Assembly: GCA_905181625.1 (NCBI GenBank) | Contig: CAJIYJ010000007.1 | Coordinates: 186,001 to 250,000, forward strand | Source: an uncultured Flavobacteriaceae bacterium | GTDB taxonomy: Bacteria; Bacteroidota; Bacteroidia; Flavobacteriales; Flavobacteriaceae | DNA length: 64,000 nt | Direction of reading: 5' to 3' | Shown: positions 37,281 through 46,554 of the stretch, piece by piece | How the letters are laid out: every line of letters starts with the position of its first letter | How positions within the stretch are numbered: position 1 is the stretch's first letter | Notes under the pieces: model-generated | Told to the model about the DNA's origin: nothing | The model's database searches: none | The model's input: only the letters and a program-made list of their open reading frames with translations | Made by a program: the position numbers and the translations under genes

Positions 37281-37964
37281 TTATAAAATAGAATTTAACG
37301 ATTTTAAATCGGTTATTATTCTGCAGTGTGAATGGGTAGGCTCATTATTATTATTGAAATGAATGGCACTAAAACCAGCCTCTAAAGCTCCTATAACATC
37401 TGCTTCTAGATTATCACCAATCATTAGACTTTCACTTTTAGTTGCTCCAGCTACATTTAAAGCATATTCAAATACTTTAGCATTAGGTTTCTTCACTCCT
37501 ACCGTTTCTGAATCAATAATACATGAAAAGTATTTATCAAGATTAGAATTTGATATTTTTTTATTTTGAACTTCGGTAAATCCATTAGTGATAATATGTA
37601 ATTTATACTTCCCTATTAAATGGTCTAAGACTAGTAAAGCATCTTTAACTAAAAAATTATGGTCGGGTAAGTGTGTCACATAATCATCCGCCATAAGATC
37701 AATTACATCGTTAGATATAGTCACATTAAGTTTTTCAAAAGCAGACTTAAGTCTATTATGTCTTAAATATTCTTTAGATATTTTCTCATCTCTATATAGC
37801 TTCCATAAAGAAAAATTGATTGGCATATAAATTTTTAAAAATCTGTCCAGCTCAATAGAAATATTATATTTATTCAATAAATACTTAAATGTTAAAGAAG
37901 AGTTTTTTTTAAAATCCCATAAAGTATGGTCTAAGTCAAAAAATACATGCTTAATGTGATTCAT
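37281..37964 (-). CDS. yjjG: YjjG-family noncanonical pyrimidine nucleotidase (HAD superfamily)
   Basis: 227 residues. HAD motif I DLDHTLWD (D10, D12 nucleophile/acid), helical cap (about 18-90), motif II IITNGFTEVQ near 119-128, Lys in GVKKPNAKVFEYAL near 155-168 and motif III/IV SLMIGDNLEADVIGALEAG near 179-197. YjjG-type enzymes dephosphorylate unusual or damaged pyrimidine nucleotides. It lies 14 bp behind mpl on the same strand. Confidence 0.9.
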   Translation of the reverse strand: MNHIKHVFFDLDHTLWDFKKNSSLTFKYLLNKYNISIELDRFLKIYMPINFSLWKLYRDEKISKEYLRHNRLKSAFEKLNVTISNDVIDLMADDYVTHLPDHNFLVKDALLVLDHLIGKYKLHIITNGFTEVQNKKISNSNLDKYFSCIIDSETVGVKKPNAKVFEYALNVAGATKSESLMIGDNLEADVIGALEAGFSAIHFNNNNEPTHSHCRIITDLKSLNSIL

Positions 37965-37978
37965 AAAAAAATGATTAT

Positions 37979-39334
37979 TTACTTAATTTGATTTGTAATA
38001 TACTCTAAATCAAGCGAAGCGTAATTTCCAGAACTCATTAAAAGTAAATTAGTATTGCTGTAAGATTGAGATAATAAAAAGTCTTTTAGAGCCTCTGGAT
38101 TTGAGAAAATACGTAGTTTATCATCATTAAAGGCTTTCTTGATGTTTTGATCATTAATTTCTTTCAACCCTTTGTTTTTTATAGCTTTTGGATCATAAAA
38201 CAAAATAGCAGTATCTGCACTTTTTAAACTGTCTTTGTATTCCACTATAAACTCTTCATTTAAACTACTAAAAGTATGTAATTCAAGTAAAGCTATAAGT
38301 TTTCTATTCTTATATTGATTTTTTAAAGCTTTGGTAGTTGCTATAACCTTACTAGGAGAGTGAGCGAAGTCTTTAAAGACCGTTCTGTCTTCCATATCAA
38401 GGATTAACTCCAAACGCTTGTCAGCACCTTTAAATGAGGTAATTGAGTGATTAAACTCTTCTTCATGAACACCCATCAACTGGCAAACAAGCTTTGCACC
38501 TGATAAATTACTTAGATTATGTTCACCAAATATTTTTAATGGTAAATCTCCTTCATTAGTTTTAAGGAATGAAATATCATTATCAATAAAATAATCAGGC
38601 ATTGAATATTCTAACTTTCTAATTGGTCTGGTGCAATTTTCGGTAATTTGATTAACTTGTTTGTCCCGTTTATTATAAACTAAAACTCCACCCGAAACAA
38701 TAGTTTCTAAAAAAAGTTCAAACTGTTTTAAATAGATTTCTTTAGTTGGGAAAACATTTATGTGATCCCAGGAAATTCCACTTAAAAGAGCAATATTAGG
38801 TTTATACAGATGAAATTTAGGACGCCTGTCTATAGGTGAAGACAAATACTCGTCTCCTTCTAACAAAATAAAATCATTTTCATCAGTTAAGTGAACCATT
38901 GTTTCAAACCCTTCTAACTGAGCTCCTACCATAAAATCAACCTCTTTTCCGTTGTCGTTTAAAACATGTAAAACCATTGCTGTGATAGATGTTTTTCCAT
39001 GACTTCCACCAATCACAACCCTTGTTTTGTTTTTAGACATTTCATAAATAAACTCAGGATAGGAAACTATTTTTAGCTTCTTGTTTTGAGCTTCAACTAG
39101 CTCAATATTATCTACTTTAGCATGCATTCCAAGGACAACGAAATCTATATCATTAGTTATTCTAGAAGCATTCCATCCGAAGCTATCAGGAAGTAGACCG
39201 TATTTATCTAATCTAGATTTAGAAGGTTCAAAAATATGATCATCACTACCTGTGACATGATATTCTTTTAAATGAAGAGCAATAGCTAAATTATGCATTG
39301 CACTTCCTCCAACTGCAATAAAATGAATTCTCAT
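37979..39334 (-). CDS. mpl: UDP-N-acetylmuramate:L-Ala-gamma-D-Glu-meso-Dap ligase (Mpl, Mur ligase family)
   Basis: 451 residues. Three-domain Mur ligase: N-terminal Rossmann (MRIHFIAVGGSAMHNLAIALHLKEYHVTGSDD, 1-32), ATP P-loop GGSHGKTS at 109-116, central and C-terminal domains with FKDFAHSPSKV near 314-324. The start and the tripeptide-type arrangement fit Mpl, which re-attaches recycled murein tripeptide to UDP-MurNAc, rather than MurC, though MurC cannot be fully excluded without alignment. A peptidoglycan recycling role agrees with the NamZ-like gene at 730. In the run adk-obg-mpl-yjjG. Confidence 0.87.
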   Translation of the reverse strand: MRIHFIAVGGSAMHNLAIALHLKEYHVTGSDDHIFEPSKSRLDKYGLLPDSFGWNASRITNDIDFVVLGMHAKVDNIELVEAQNKKLKIVSYPEFIYEMSKNKTRVVIGGSHGKTSITAMVLHVLNDNGKEVDFMVGAQLEGFETMVHLTDENDFILLEGDEYLSSPIDRRPKFHLYKPNIALLSGISWDHINVFPTKEIYLKQFELFLETIVSGGVLVYNKRDKQVNQITENCTRPIRKLEYSMPDYFIDNDISFLKTNEGDLPLKIFGEHNLSNLSGAKLVCQLMGVHEEEFNHSITSFKGADKRLELILDMEDRTVFKDFAHSPSKVIATTKALKNQYKNRKLIALLELHTFSSLNEEFIVEYKDSLKSADTAILFYDPKAIKNKGLKEINDQNIKKAFNDDKLRIFSNPEALKDFLLSQSYSNTNLLLMSSGNYASLDLEYITNQIK

Positions 39335-39406
39335 AGTTTTATTAAAGTAAAAGTCAATAACTAATTTATTAAATAGATTCTCTATAAAAGAAGAAAACTA
39401 ATGAAA

Positions 39407-40408
39407 TTATGGATTTAAAACTTTCCATAAATCATCTTTTAATTCTACAAGACCTTGGTTAGAAACAGATGAAATAAAATCAAAAGGAATATTTTTAATT
39501 TTTTTTGATATTTCTAAGCTGATTTCATCTTTTCTCTTTTTATCAATTAAGTCAGATTTAGAAATTACAATAATCCTGTCTTTGTCTAATAATTCTGGAT
39601 TATATTTTTTTAATTCATTTAGTAGAATATTATATTGACCAACTACTTTTTCAGACTCACATGAAATTAAAAAAAGTAAAATAGAGTTTCGTTCAATATG
39701 TCTTAAAAAATGATGCCCTAATCCTTTTCCTTCAGATGCACCTTCAATAATTCCTGGAATATCTGCAATAACAAAAGATCTATAATCTCTATACTCTACA
39801 ATGCCCAAATTGGGCTTGAGAGTAGTAAATTCATAATTACCTATTTTAGGCTTTGCTGATGTAATGGTTTTCAATAAAGTAGACTTTCCTGCATTTGGAA
39901 AACCAACTAAACCAACATCTGCTAAAACCTTAAGTTCGAGCGTGATTTGAATTTCCTTTCCTTTAATCCCTGGTTGAGAGTAACGAGGAGCTTGATTAGT
40001 CGATGATCTAAAGTTCCAGTTACCTAAACCACCCATTCCTCCATCAAGAATTATTTTTTCATCACCATGATCTATTGTTTCAAAAATTACTTTGTTAGTT
40101 AAAGAATCCTTTATAACAGTACCTAAAGGAACTTTTATATAAACATCTTTTCCATCCGACCCAGAGCTTCTGCTTCCACTTCCATCTCCTCCGTGACCAG
40201 ATCTAAAGTGTCTTTTAAATTTAAAATGATGAAGAGTCCACAAAGATTTATCTGCTATAACTATAATATGGCCTCCTCTTCCTCCATCTCCACCATCGGG
40301 ACCTCCTTTAGTTATATACTTTTCCCTATGAAAATGTGCGGATCCCTTACCTCCATTTCCTGAAAAGATATCTACTTTAACATAGTCTACAAAATTTCCT
40401 TCAGTCAT
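39407..40408 (-). CDS. obgE: GTPase Obg
   Basis: 333 residues. Gly-rich N-terminal OBG fold ([21 protein letters not shown]... [14 protein letters not shown], 10-48), G-domain with P-loop GFPNAGKST at 169-177, [22 protein letters not shown] near 216-237, and G4 SKSDL near 286-290. Involved in 50S maturation and growth control. The start overlaps the adk stop by one base, so translational coupling is likely. Confidence 0.97.
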   Translation of the reverse strand: MTEGNFVDYVKVDIFSGNGGKGSAHFHREKYITKGGPDGGDGGRGGHIIVIADKSLWTLHHFKFKRHFRSGHGGDGSGSRSSGSDGKDVYIKVPLGTVIKDSLTNKVIFETIDHGDEKIILDGGMGGLGNWNFRSSTNQAPRYSQPGIKGKEIQITLELKVLADVGLVGFPNAGKSTLLKTITSAKPKIGNYEFTTLKPNLGIVEYRDYRSFVIADIPGIIEGASEGKGLGHHFLRHIERNSILLFLISCESEKVVGQYNILLNELKKYNPELLDKDRIIVISKSDLIDKKRKDEISLEISKKIKNIPFDFISSVSNQGLVELKDDLWKVLNP

Positions 40409-40983
40409 TATATATTTGAATCAATAACATTAAATATTCTCTCGCTTATCTCACTTATCTCTCCAGTTCCTTCAATCTCAAAAAATTTGTCTTGAGATCT
40501 GTAATAATTAATTAGAGTAGAAGTTTTTTTATTGTACTGCTCAAATCTATTTTTAATCTTAGATCTATCTTGATCATCTACTCTTCCGCTGTCTTTTCCT
40601 CTACTTATAAGTCTATCTGTTAAAATTTTTTCGTCAACTTCTAAGGCAATAGTCATTGATATACTTAATTTTTTATTTATTAAAAATTTATCCAACATTT
40701 CAGCCTGATGTGTCGTTCTAGGAAATCCATCAAAAATAAAACCACCTGCATTAGGAGTCTTATTCACTTCTGCTTCTAACATTTGAATCGTAACTCCGTC
40801 AGGAACTAATTCTCCCTTCTCCATGTATGATTTCGCAAGTATACCAAGTTCTGTTTGCTTAGAGATATTGTATCTAAAAACATCTCCAGTAGATATATGA
40901 ATTAGATCGTATTTCTTTTTAACAAATTCAGCTTGAGTACCTTTTCCAGAACCAGGTTTTCCAAATAAAATTAAGTTTATCAT
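40408..40983 (-). CDS. adk: Adenylate kinase
   Basis: 191 residues from the ATG at 40983. P-loop GKPGSGKGT at 8-16, [12 protein letters not shown] near 29-40, [12 protein letters not shown] near 84-95, and LID arginines in [15 protein letters not shown] near 120-134, the short-LID form. It balances AMP, ADP and ATP. I reject the in-frame ATG at 41025: the extra 14 residues are not adk-like and a -7 promoter box (41008-41015) lies inside them. Not fused to hpt. Confidence 0.96.
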   Translation of the reverse strand: MINLILFGKPGSGKGTQAEFVKKKYDLIHISTGDVFRYNISKQTELGILAKSYMEKGELVPDGVTIQMLEAEVNKTPNAGGFIFDGFPRTTHQAEMLDKFLINKKLSISMTIALEVDEKILTDRLISRGKDSGRVDDQDRSKIKNRFEQYNKKTSTLINYYRSQDKFFEIEGTGEISEISERIFNVIDSNI

Positions 40984-41007
40984 AAGTAAGTCAAAATTTA
41001 CAAAAAG

Positions 41008-41015
41008 CAAATATA
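41008..41015 (-). promoter_or_regulatory. -7 promoter box for adk-obg-mpl-yjjG
   Basis: TATATTTG on the minus strand, exact match, ending 24 bp before the chosen adk ATG. It supports the shorter adk start. The -33 TTG is not at standard spacing. Confidence 0.5.
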
Positions 41016-41061
41016 CCCAAATCAATATTTAAATTATTCTATAATTAATTACATTTTAATG

Positions 41062-41069
41062 TATTTTTG
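41062..41069 (+). promoter_or_regulatory. -7 promoter box for purKE
   Basis: TATTTTTG, an exact TAnnTTTG match, ending 15 bp before the purK ATG and directed away from the adk box. No TTG at -33. Confidence 0.5.
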
Positions 41070-41084
41070 CCAAAATAATTTATT

Positions 41085-42239
41085 ATGAATTATTTCTCTT
41101 CAAATTTTACACTAGGAATACTTGGCGGAGGTCAGCTTGGAAAGATGTTACTTAATGTAACATCAAGGCTGAGTATTAAAACAAATATTCTTGATCCAAG
41201 TGAAAATTCCCCTTGTAAAAAGCTCTGTAATGAATTCACCACAGGTAATTTAATGGATTTTGATGCAGTTTATGAATTCGGTAAAAAATGTGATTTAGTT
41301 ACTTATGAAATTGAACATGTAAATATTGAGGCGTTAGAAAAGCTAGAATATGAGGGGGTTAAAGTTTTTCCAAACTCAAATACATTAAAAATAATTCAAG
41401 ATAAGTCTAAGCAAAAACAATTTTTCATAGACAATAAAATTCCTACCGCAAAGTTCTATTATTTTAAGTCTTTAGATCAGTTTAAAACCTCCAAAGAAAA
41501 AGATCATATAAAATTTCCATGTGTATGGAAAAAAACAAAATTTGGATATGATGGTTATGGAGTTAAAATAATTCATTCTAAAAATAATTTTGATGAGCTT
41601 CCAAATGATGCCTTTATAATTGAAGAGCTAATCCCGTTTAAAAAGGAACTTGCTACTACTATAGCTCGAAATAAATCAGGACAAATTGAAGTTTTTCCGA
41701 TTGTAGAAATGGAATTCAACAAAATATCAAATCAAGTAGAGTATGTAATTTGTCCAGCACAAATTGATAATAGCCTGACAATTAAAGCAAGAGAAATAGC
41801 TCTAAAAGTTTCAGAATCCTTTAATCATATCGGACTGTTAGCTGTAGAAATGTTTTTAACCGAAGATAATGCCATTTTAGTAAATGAAGTTGCTCCAAGA
41901 CCACATAACAGTGCTCATTATTCTATTGAAGCTTGCTCTAGCTCTCAATTTGATCAACACATAAATGCTATTCTAGACTTGCCGTTAGGGTGTTCTAAAT
42001 CTAATGTTTATGCAATAATGGCTAACTTAGTAGGAAGTGAAGGTTCGGTAGGTCAGGTGTCTTACCTAGGAATTGAGGAGGCTATGAAAATTGACAATGT
42101 CAAAATTCATTTATATGGAAAACAGCAGACAAAGCCTAATAGAAAAATGGGACATGTTACAATTATTGATACCAAATTAAAAGAAGGACTTGAAAAAGCT
42201 AAAAAAGTAAAGAAACTGATTCAAATTAAAACAATATAA
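41085..42239 (+). CDS. purK: 5-(carboxyamino)imidazole ribonucleotide synthase
   Basis: 384 residues. PurK carboxylates AIR to N5-CAIR with ATP and bicarbonate. N-terminal GILGGGQLGKMLLNVTSRL (11-29), an ATP-grasp domain (WKKTKFGYDGYGVKI near 148-162, FIIEELIPFKKELATTIAR near 178-196) and NEVAPRPHNSAHYSIEACSSSQFDQH near 268-293. Directly followed by purE (2-bp gap), so both steps of the CAIR route are co-expressed. Confidence 0.97.
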   Translation: MNYFSSNFTLGILGGGQLGKMLLNVTSRLSIKTNILDPSENSPCKKLCNEFTTGNLMDFDAVYEFGKKCDLVTYEIEHVNIEALEKLEYEGVKVFPNSNTLKIIQDKSKQKQFFIDNKIPTAKFYYFKSLDQFKTSKEKDHIKFPCVWKKTKFGYDGYGVKIIHSKNNFDELPNDAFIIEELIPFKKELATTIARNKSGQIEVFPIVEMEFNKISNQVEYVICPAQIDNSLTIKAREIALKVSESFNHIGLLAVEMFLTEDNAILVNEVAPRPHNSAHYSIEACSSSQFDQHINAILDLPLGCSKSNVYAIMANLVGSEGSVGQVSYLGIEEAMKIDNVKIHLYGKQQTKPNRKMGHVTIIDTKLKEGLEKAKKVKKLIQIKTI

Positions 42240-42241
42240 TT

Positions 42242-42718
42242 ATGGCAAAGGTTGGAATTATAATGGGAAGCAAATCAGACCTTCCAGTAATGCAAGAAGC
42301 TGTAGATGCTTTAAATAAATTTGAAATATCAATCGAGGTCGATATAGTATCGGCACATAGAACTCCTGAAAAAATGATGGAGTACGGTAAAAATGCACAT
42401 CTCAGAGGGATTTCTGTAATAATAGCAGGTGCTGGTGGTGCCGCTCATCTTCCTGGAATGATAGCTTCATTAACCCCATTACCAGTTATAGGAGTTCCTA
42501 TAAAGTCTAGTAATTCAATTGATGGATGGGATTCTATTTTATCAATACTTCAAATGCCTGGAGGAGTACCCGTTGCTACAGTCGCTTTAAATGGCGCCAA
42601 AAATGCAGGTATATTAGCGGCTTCGATAATTGGATCGAGTGATGTAAAAATTCAAAACAAAATAATTGATTATAAGTCTTCACTCAAAGAAAGTGTAATT
42701 AAGGATTCCTTAATTTAA
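42242..42718 (+). CDS. purE: N5-CAIR mutase (PurE class I)
   Basis: 158 residues. Class I signature: IIMGSKSDLPVM (6-17), VSAHRTPEKMMEYG (39-52) with the catalytic His, and AGAGGAAHLPGMIASLTPLPVIGVPI (61-86). It turns N5-CAIR into CAIR in purine synthesis and works with PurK upstream. The stop overlaps the convergent UbiA-like gene by 4 bp. Confidence 0.97.
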   Translation: MAKVGIIMGSKSDLPVMQEAVDALNKFEISIEVDIVSAHRTPEKMMEYGKNAHLRGISVIIAGAGGAAHLPGMIASLTPLPVIGVPIKSSNSIDGWDSILSILQMPGGVPVATVALNGAKNAGILAASIIGSSDVKIQNKIIDYKSSLKESVIKDSLI

Positions 42719-43539
42719 ATAATATTCTCAATAATTAAGATCACAATTAGCCAATAAATTGGCAAACCCTCTATTAAAAAACTTGTATAATATTTTGACT
42801 GATTCACTTTAGTATTAAATATAAATATAGCTGTAATAAAGGCTATAATTATATCTGATAAAAGAAATTTACTTTCATTCGATTCTATAAAAAATCCCAT
42901 AATACAGAATATAATCAAAAGCAAATAAGCTAAAATTTTTGTTTTATTTATTCCAATAACTTGAGGGATAGTTTTTAGTTTAATAGAATCATATTGTAAG
43001 TCTCGAATCTCAAATGGCAGAGTGTAGACAAAAATAAAAATAAATCTCTGAATAAACAGCCATGTTGTATCTGATAAATTAACAATTACACCCTCACTAA
43101 ATGGCATCAAAACTGTTGAGCCTGCCCAGCAAAATGCAACAATAAATATTTTAATCTTACTGTAATTCCTGATGTTTATACTAGATCTGTTAAAAGGAAT
43201 CACATAAGTCAAGCAAAATAAAAACAGTACAGATCCTAATAATCTAGTATTAGAATTAAGAAAAAAAACTGAAATGAATAAAAAAAACCCTGATACAAAG
43301 CTTAGAATTTGAATTTTTTTTATTGGTGCATTTTTAGTGAAAAAATAATATGGTAAAGTAGAAGCATACTTTATAAAATTATAAACCACTATTGTTGCAC
43401 AAAAGACACATACAAATAATGCATAACTAAAATCTAAATCAAATCTTAAACAAGTAATTATAATTAAAGAAATAACGCAAACGGATAAATGTAAACTTGA
43501 TTTTATATAAAAATTGAAAATTGAAACTAATTTTTTCAC
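42715..43539 (-). CDS. UbiA-like polytopic membrane protein
   Basis: 274 residues, GTG start at 43539, about eight hydrophobic segments. The segment LPFEIRDLQYDSIKLKTIPQVIGINKTK (about 172-199) matches the second Asp-rich region of UbiA prenyltransferases (DxxxD followed by KTxP). The first Asp-rich motif (NDxxDxxxD) is missing: the equivalent place reads VVYNFIKYAST near residue 51-61. Catalysis on a prenyl diphosphate is therefore doubtful; it could be a divergent enzyme or a repurposed fold. The GTG start is chosen as the first in-frame start giving MKKL-type N-terminus, with a -7 box 5 nt upstream. Divergent from gcvP. Confidence 0.75.
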   Translation of the reverse strand: MKKLVSIFNFYIKSSLHLSVCVISLIIITCLRFDLDFSYALFVCVFCATIVVYNFIKYASTLPYYFFTKNAPIKKIQILSFVSGFFLFISVFFLNSNTRLLGSVLFLFCLTYVIPFNRSSINIRNYSKIKIFIVAFCWAGSTVLMPFSEGVIVNLSDTTWLFIQRFIFIFVYTLPFEIRDLQYDSIKLKTIPQVIGINKTKILAYLLLIIFCIMGFFIESNESKFLLSDIIIAFITAIFIFNTKVNQSKYYTSFLIEGLPIYWLIVILIIENII

Positions 43540-43544
43540 TAATA

Positions 43545-43552
43545 CAAAATTA
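43545..43552 (-). promoter_or_regulatory. -7 promoter box before the UbiA-like gene, possibly leaderless
   Basis: TAATTTTG on the minus strand, 5 nt before the GTG start. An exact TAnnTTTG match; no TTG at normal -33 spacing. Confidence 0.35.
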
Positions 43553-43622
43553 GAAAAGTGTTAACAATACACTCTTTTTAAGTTAAAAACTTTCATTTTT
43601 AAATTAAAAAATAAATAAATAT

Positions 43623-43663
43623 ATTGTGCATAATGACTATTTTTGTAAGCTTATTGTACATAA
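43623..43663. repeat. 11-bp imperfect direct repeat around the gcvP -7 box
   Basis: ATTGTGCATAA (43623-43633) and ATTGTACATAA (43653-43663), one mismatch, 30 bp apart, i.e. about three helical turns. They bracket the -7 box at 43638-43645. May be a repressor or activator site. Confidence 0.45.
43638..43645 (+). promoter_or_regulatory. -7 promoter box for gcvP
   Basis: TATTTTTG, exact match, ending 21 bp before the gcvP ATG. No TTG at -33. Confidence 0.45.
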
Positions 43664-43666
43664 CAA

Positions 43667-46513
43667 ATGAAAGGTTTTTCAAACAGACATATCGGGATTA
43701 ATTCATCAGATAAAAAACAAATGTTAGACTGTTTAAAAGTAGACAGTATAGAACAATTAATTTCTGAAACGATACCCTCAAATATTAGATTAAAAAACGA
43801 AATGGATCTTGATCCAGCTTTAAGTGAATATGACTATTTAAATCATATAGAAAAACTTTCTAAAAAAAATAAAGTTTTTAAATCATATATAGGACTTGGT
43901 TATAATGAAGCCATTATTCCTTCCGTAATAAAAAGAAACATCCTAGAAAATCCGAGTTGGTATACAGCTTACACTCCCTATCAAGCAGAAATAGCCCAAG
44001 GAAGAATGCAAGCTTTATTAAATTATCAAACCATAATTTGTGATTTAACAGGAATGGAACTGGCAAATGCTTCATTATTAGACGAAAGTACTGCCGCTGC
44101 AGAAGCAATGACTATGCTTTTTAGTTTAAGAAGCAAAGATCAAAAAAACAACTTAGCAAATAGTTTTTTTGTTTCTAACGATACTTTTGCTCAAACTGTT
44201 TCGCTTTTAAAAACAAGAGCTGAGCCTCTTGGAATTAAAGTAGTTGTAGGAGAGATTGATGAGTTTGAATTTAATAAAGAATTTTATGGATGTCTCATAC
44301 AATATCCCGGCATACATGGAGAGATAAAAGATCTTGCTAAATATTGTGAAATTGCAAAATCAAAAGGACTCAAAATTGTAGTTGCTGCTGACCTTCTTTC
44401 ATTATGTATTCTAAAAGAGCCTGCTTGTTTTGGTGTTGATGTGGTTGTTGGAACTTCACAAAGATTTGGAATTCCACTTGGCTATGGAGGACCTCACGCA
44501 GCTTTTTTTGCTACAAAAGAAGAATATAAAAGATCAATTCCTGGAAGAATTATTGGGGTTTCTAAAGATGTTGATGAAAACACTGCGCTTAGAATGGCTT
44601 TACAAACAAGAGAGCAACACATAAAAAGAGCAAGAGCTACTTCAAACATATGTACTTCTCAAGTTCTACTTGCAGTTATGGCAAGTATGTATGGTGTTTT
44701 CCACGGACCGATAGGGTTAAAAGAAATAGCTAAAAAAATTCACGGACTAGCTGTTTTATTGGAAAATGCTTTAAATAAAATTGGCATTAAACAATTAAAC
44801 GAAAATTACTTTGACACTTTACTTTTAGAAGGTTCATCAGAAAAAATTCGATTAATAGCTGAAAAAAATAAAATTAACTTTAATTATATAAGCGACAAAC
44901 TTTTTTCTATTTCATTAAATGAAACCACATCACTTAATGATATTCAATTAATAATTAATTTAATTTCAAAGGCAACATATAAAGAAACTATCATAGCGGA
45001 TGTTTCAACGGGTTCAATAAGGATTTCAACAAGTTTTCTAAGAGAATCGTCTTTTTTACAAGCCAATATTTTTAATAGTCATCACTCAGAAACTGGTCTA
45101 ATGAGATATATTAAAAATCTTGAAAGAAAAGATTTATCACTAACTCATTCTATGATATCTCTCGGTTCCTGTACAATGAAGTTAAATGCTGCTTCAGAAA
45201 TGATTCCCATCAGTTGGTCTAAATGGAATAATATTCATCCTTTTGCTCCTTTAAGTCAAGCTAAAGGTTATAAAAAATTACTCAAAAAATTAGAAAATCA
45301 ACTTAATGTTATAACTGGTTTTGCAGGTACTTCACTTCAACCAAATTCTGGAGCTCAAGGAGAGTATGCTGGATTAATGGTGATTAGAGCCTATCTGAAA
45401 AGTACAAAACAAGGTCATAGAAATATTTGCTTAATACCTTCATCTGCTCACGGAACAAACCCTGCATCTGCTGTAATGGCGGGAATGAAAGTAGTAGTAA
45501 TTGGCACAGATAAACACGGTAATATTAATGTAGATGAATTAAAAGAAAAAGCAAAATTACACGAAGAAAACTTAGCAGCTTTAATGATTACATACCCATC
45601 AACTCATGGTGTATTTGAATCATCTATTCAAGAAGTCTCAAAAACCATTCACAATCACGGAGGTCAAGTGTATATGGATGGAGCTAATATGAATGCTCAA
45701 GTAGGACTGACTAACCCATATATAATTGGTGCAGACGTATGTCACCTAAACCTACATAAAACTTTTGCTATTCCTCATGGTGGAGGAGGACCAGGAGTTG
45801 GACCTATATGTGTAGCTCAACATTTAGTTCCGTTTTTACCAAACAATCCTATTATAAACGTCAGTTCTAAAGAAAGTGTAGAATCTATTTCTGCTGCTCC
45901 TTGGGGATCCGCCTTAGCTTGTGTAATTTCATATGGGTATATATGCATGTTAGGAGCTGAAGGATTAAAGTCTTCAACTGAATATGCTATTTTAAATGCA
46001 AACTACATTAAGTATAGAATTGAAAATCATTATAATATTTTATATAAGGGTGAAGGAGGAAGAGCTGCGCATGAGCTAATAATTGATTGTCGTCCATTCA
46101 AGTCATATGGTATAGAAGTAATGGATATTGCTAAAAGGTTGATTGATTATGGTTTTCACGCTCCTACCGTTTCATTTCCAGTTCCAGGAACTATGATGAT
46201 AGAACCGACTGAAAGTGAAAATTTAGAAGAAATTGATAGATTTTGTGAAGCAATGATTTCAATAAGAAAAGAAATTGAACAGTGCTCTAAAGAAGACAAG
46301 AATAACCTTCTTTGTAACGCTCCACATACAATGAAAATGATAAGCTCTGAAAAATGGAATCATCCATATTCAAGAGAAATAGCGGCTTTTCCAACACCTT
46401 TTGTTATAGAAAATAAATTTTGGCCGACTGTAAGAAGAGTTGATGATGCATATGGTGATAGAAATTTAATGTGTACTTGCGCTCCAATGGAAACATACAT
46501 AGAAGCAGGATAA
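43667..46513 (+). CDS. gcvP: Glycine dehydrogenase (decarboxylating), P-protein, single-chain
   Basis: 948 residues, the fused homodimeric type. N-terminal half FSNRHIGINSSDKKQMLD (4-21), YTPYQAEIAQGRMQALLNYQT near 104-124; C-terminal half with SLGSCTMKLNAASEM near 500-514, SGAQGEYAGLMVIRAY, SSAHGTNPASAVMAGM, and the PLP lysine in HLNLHKTFAIPHGGGGPG near residue 700. It decarboxylates glycine and loads the H-protein; CH2-THF then enters one-carbon metabolism with FolD. gcvH and gcvT are not in the window. No glycine riboswitch fold is evident upstream. Confidence 0.98.
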   Translation: MKGFSNRHIGINSSDKKQMLDCLKVDSIEQLISETIPSNIRLKNEMDLDPALSEYDYLNHIEKLSKKNKVFKSYIGLGYNEAIIPSVIKRNILENPSWYTAYTPYQAEIAQGRMQALLNYQTIICDLTGMELANASLLDESTAAAEAMTMLFSLRSKDQKNNLANSFFVSNDTFAQTVSLLKTRAEPLGIKVVVGEIDEFEFNKEFYGCLIQYPGIHGEIKDLAKYCEIAKSKGLKIVVAADLLSLCILKEPACFGVDVVVGTSQRFGIPLGYGGPHAAFFATKEEYKRSIPGRIIGVSKDVDENTALRMALQTREQHIKRARATSNICTSQVLLAVMASMYGVFHGPIGLKEIAKKIHGLAVLLENALNKIGIKQLNENYFDTLLLEGSSEKIRLIAEKNKINFNYISDKLFSISLNETTSLNDIQLIINLISKATYKETIIADVSTGSIRISTSFLRESSFLQANIFNSHHSETGLMRYIKNLERKDLSLTHSMISLGSCTMKLNAASEMIPISWSKWNNIHPFAPLSQAKGYKKLLKKLENQLNVITGFAGTSLQPNSGAQGEYAGLMVIRAYLKSTKQGHRNICLIPSSAHGTNPASAVMAGMKVVVIGTDKHGNINVDELKEKAKLHEENLAALMITYPSTHGVFESSIQEVSKTIHNHGGQVYMDGANMNAQVGLTNPYIIGADVCHLNLHKTFAIPHGGGGPGVGPICVAQHLVPFLPNNPIINVSSKESVESISAAPWGSALACVISYGYICMLGAEGLKSSTEYAILNANYIKYRIENHYNILYKGEGGRAAHELIIDCRPFKSYGIEVMDIAKRLIDYGFHAPTVSFPVPGTMMIEPTESENLEEIDRFCEAMISIRKEIEQCSKEDKNNLLCNAPHTMKMISSEKWNHPYSREIAAFPTPFVIENKFWPTVRRVDDAYGDRNLMCTCAPMETYIEAG

Positions 46514-46554
46514 TGTATTAATTTTTTTTAATTTAGAATATTAAACTTTATAAA

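Noticed and set aside
40984-41025. Longer N-terminus for adenylate kinase
   Set aside because: It contains the predicted promoter box, and the family starts directly at the beta-strand before the P-loop.
43540-43666. Glycine riboswitch upstream of gcvP
   Set aside because: The 127-bp gap is nearly pure AT and lacks the conserved GC-rich stems and loops of the glycine aptamer.
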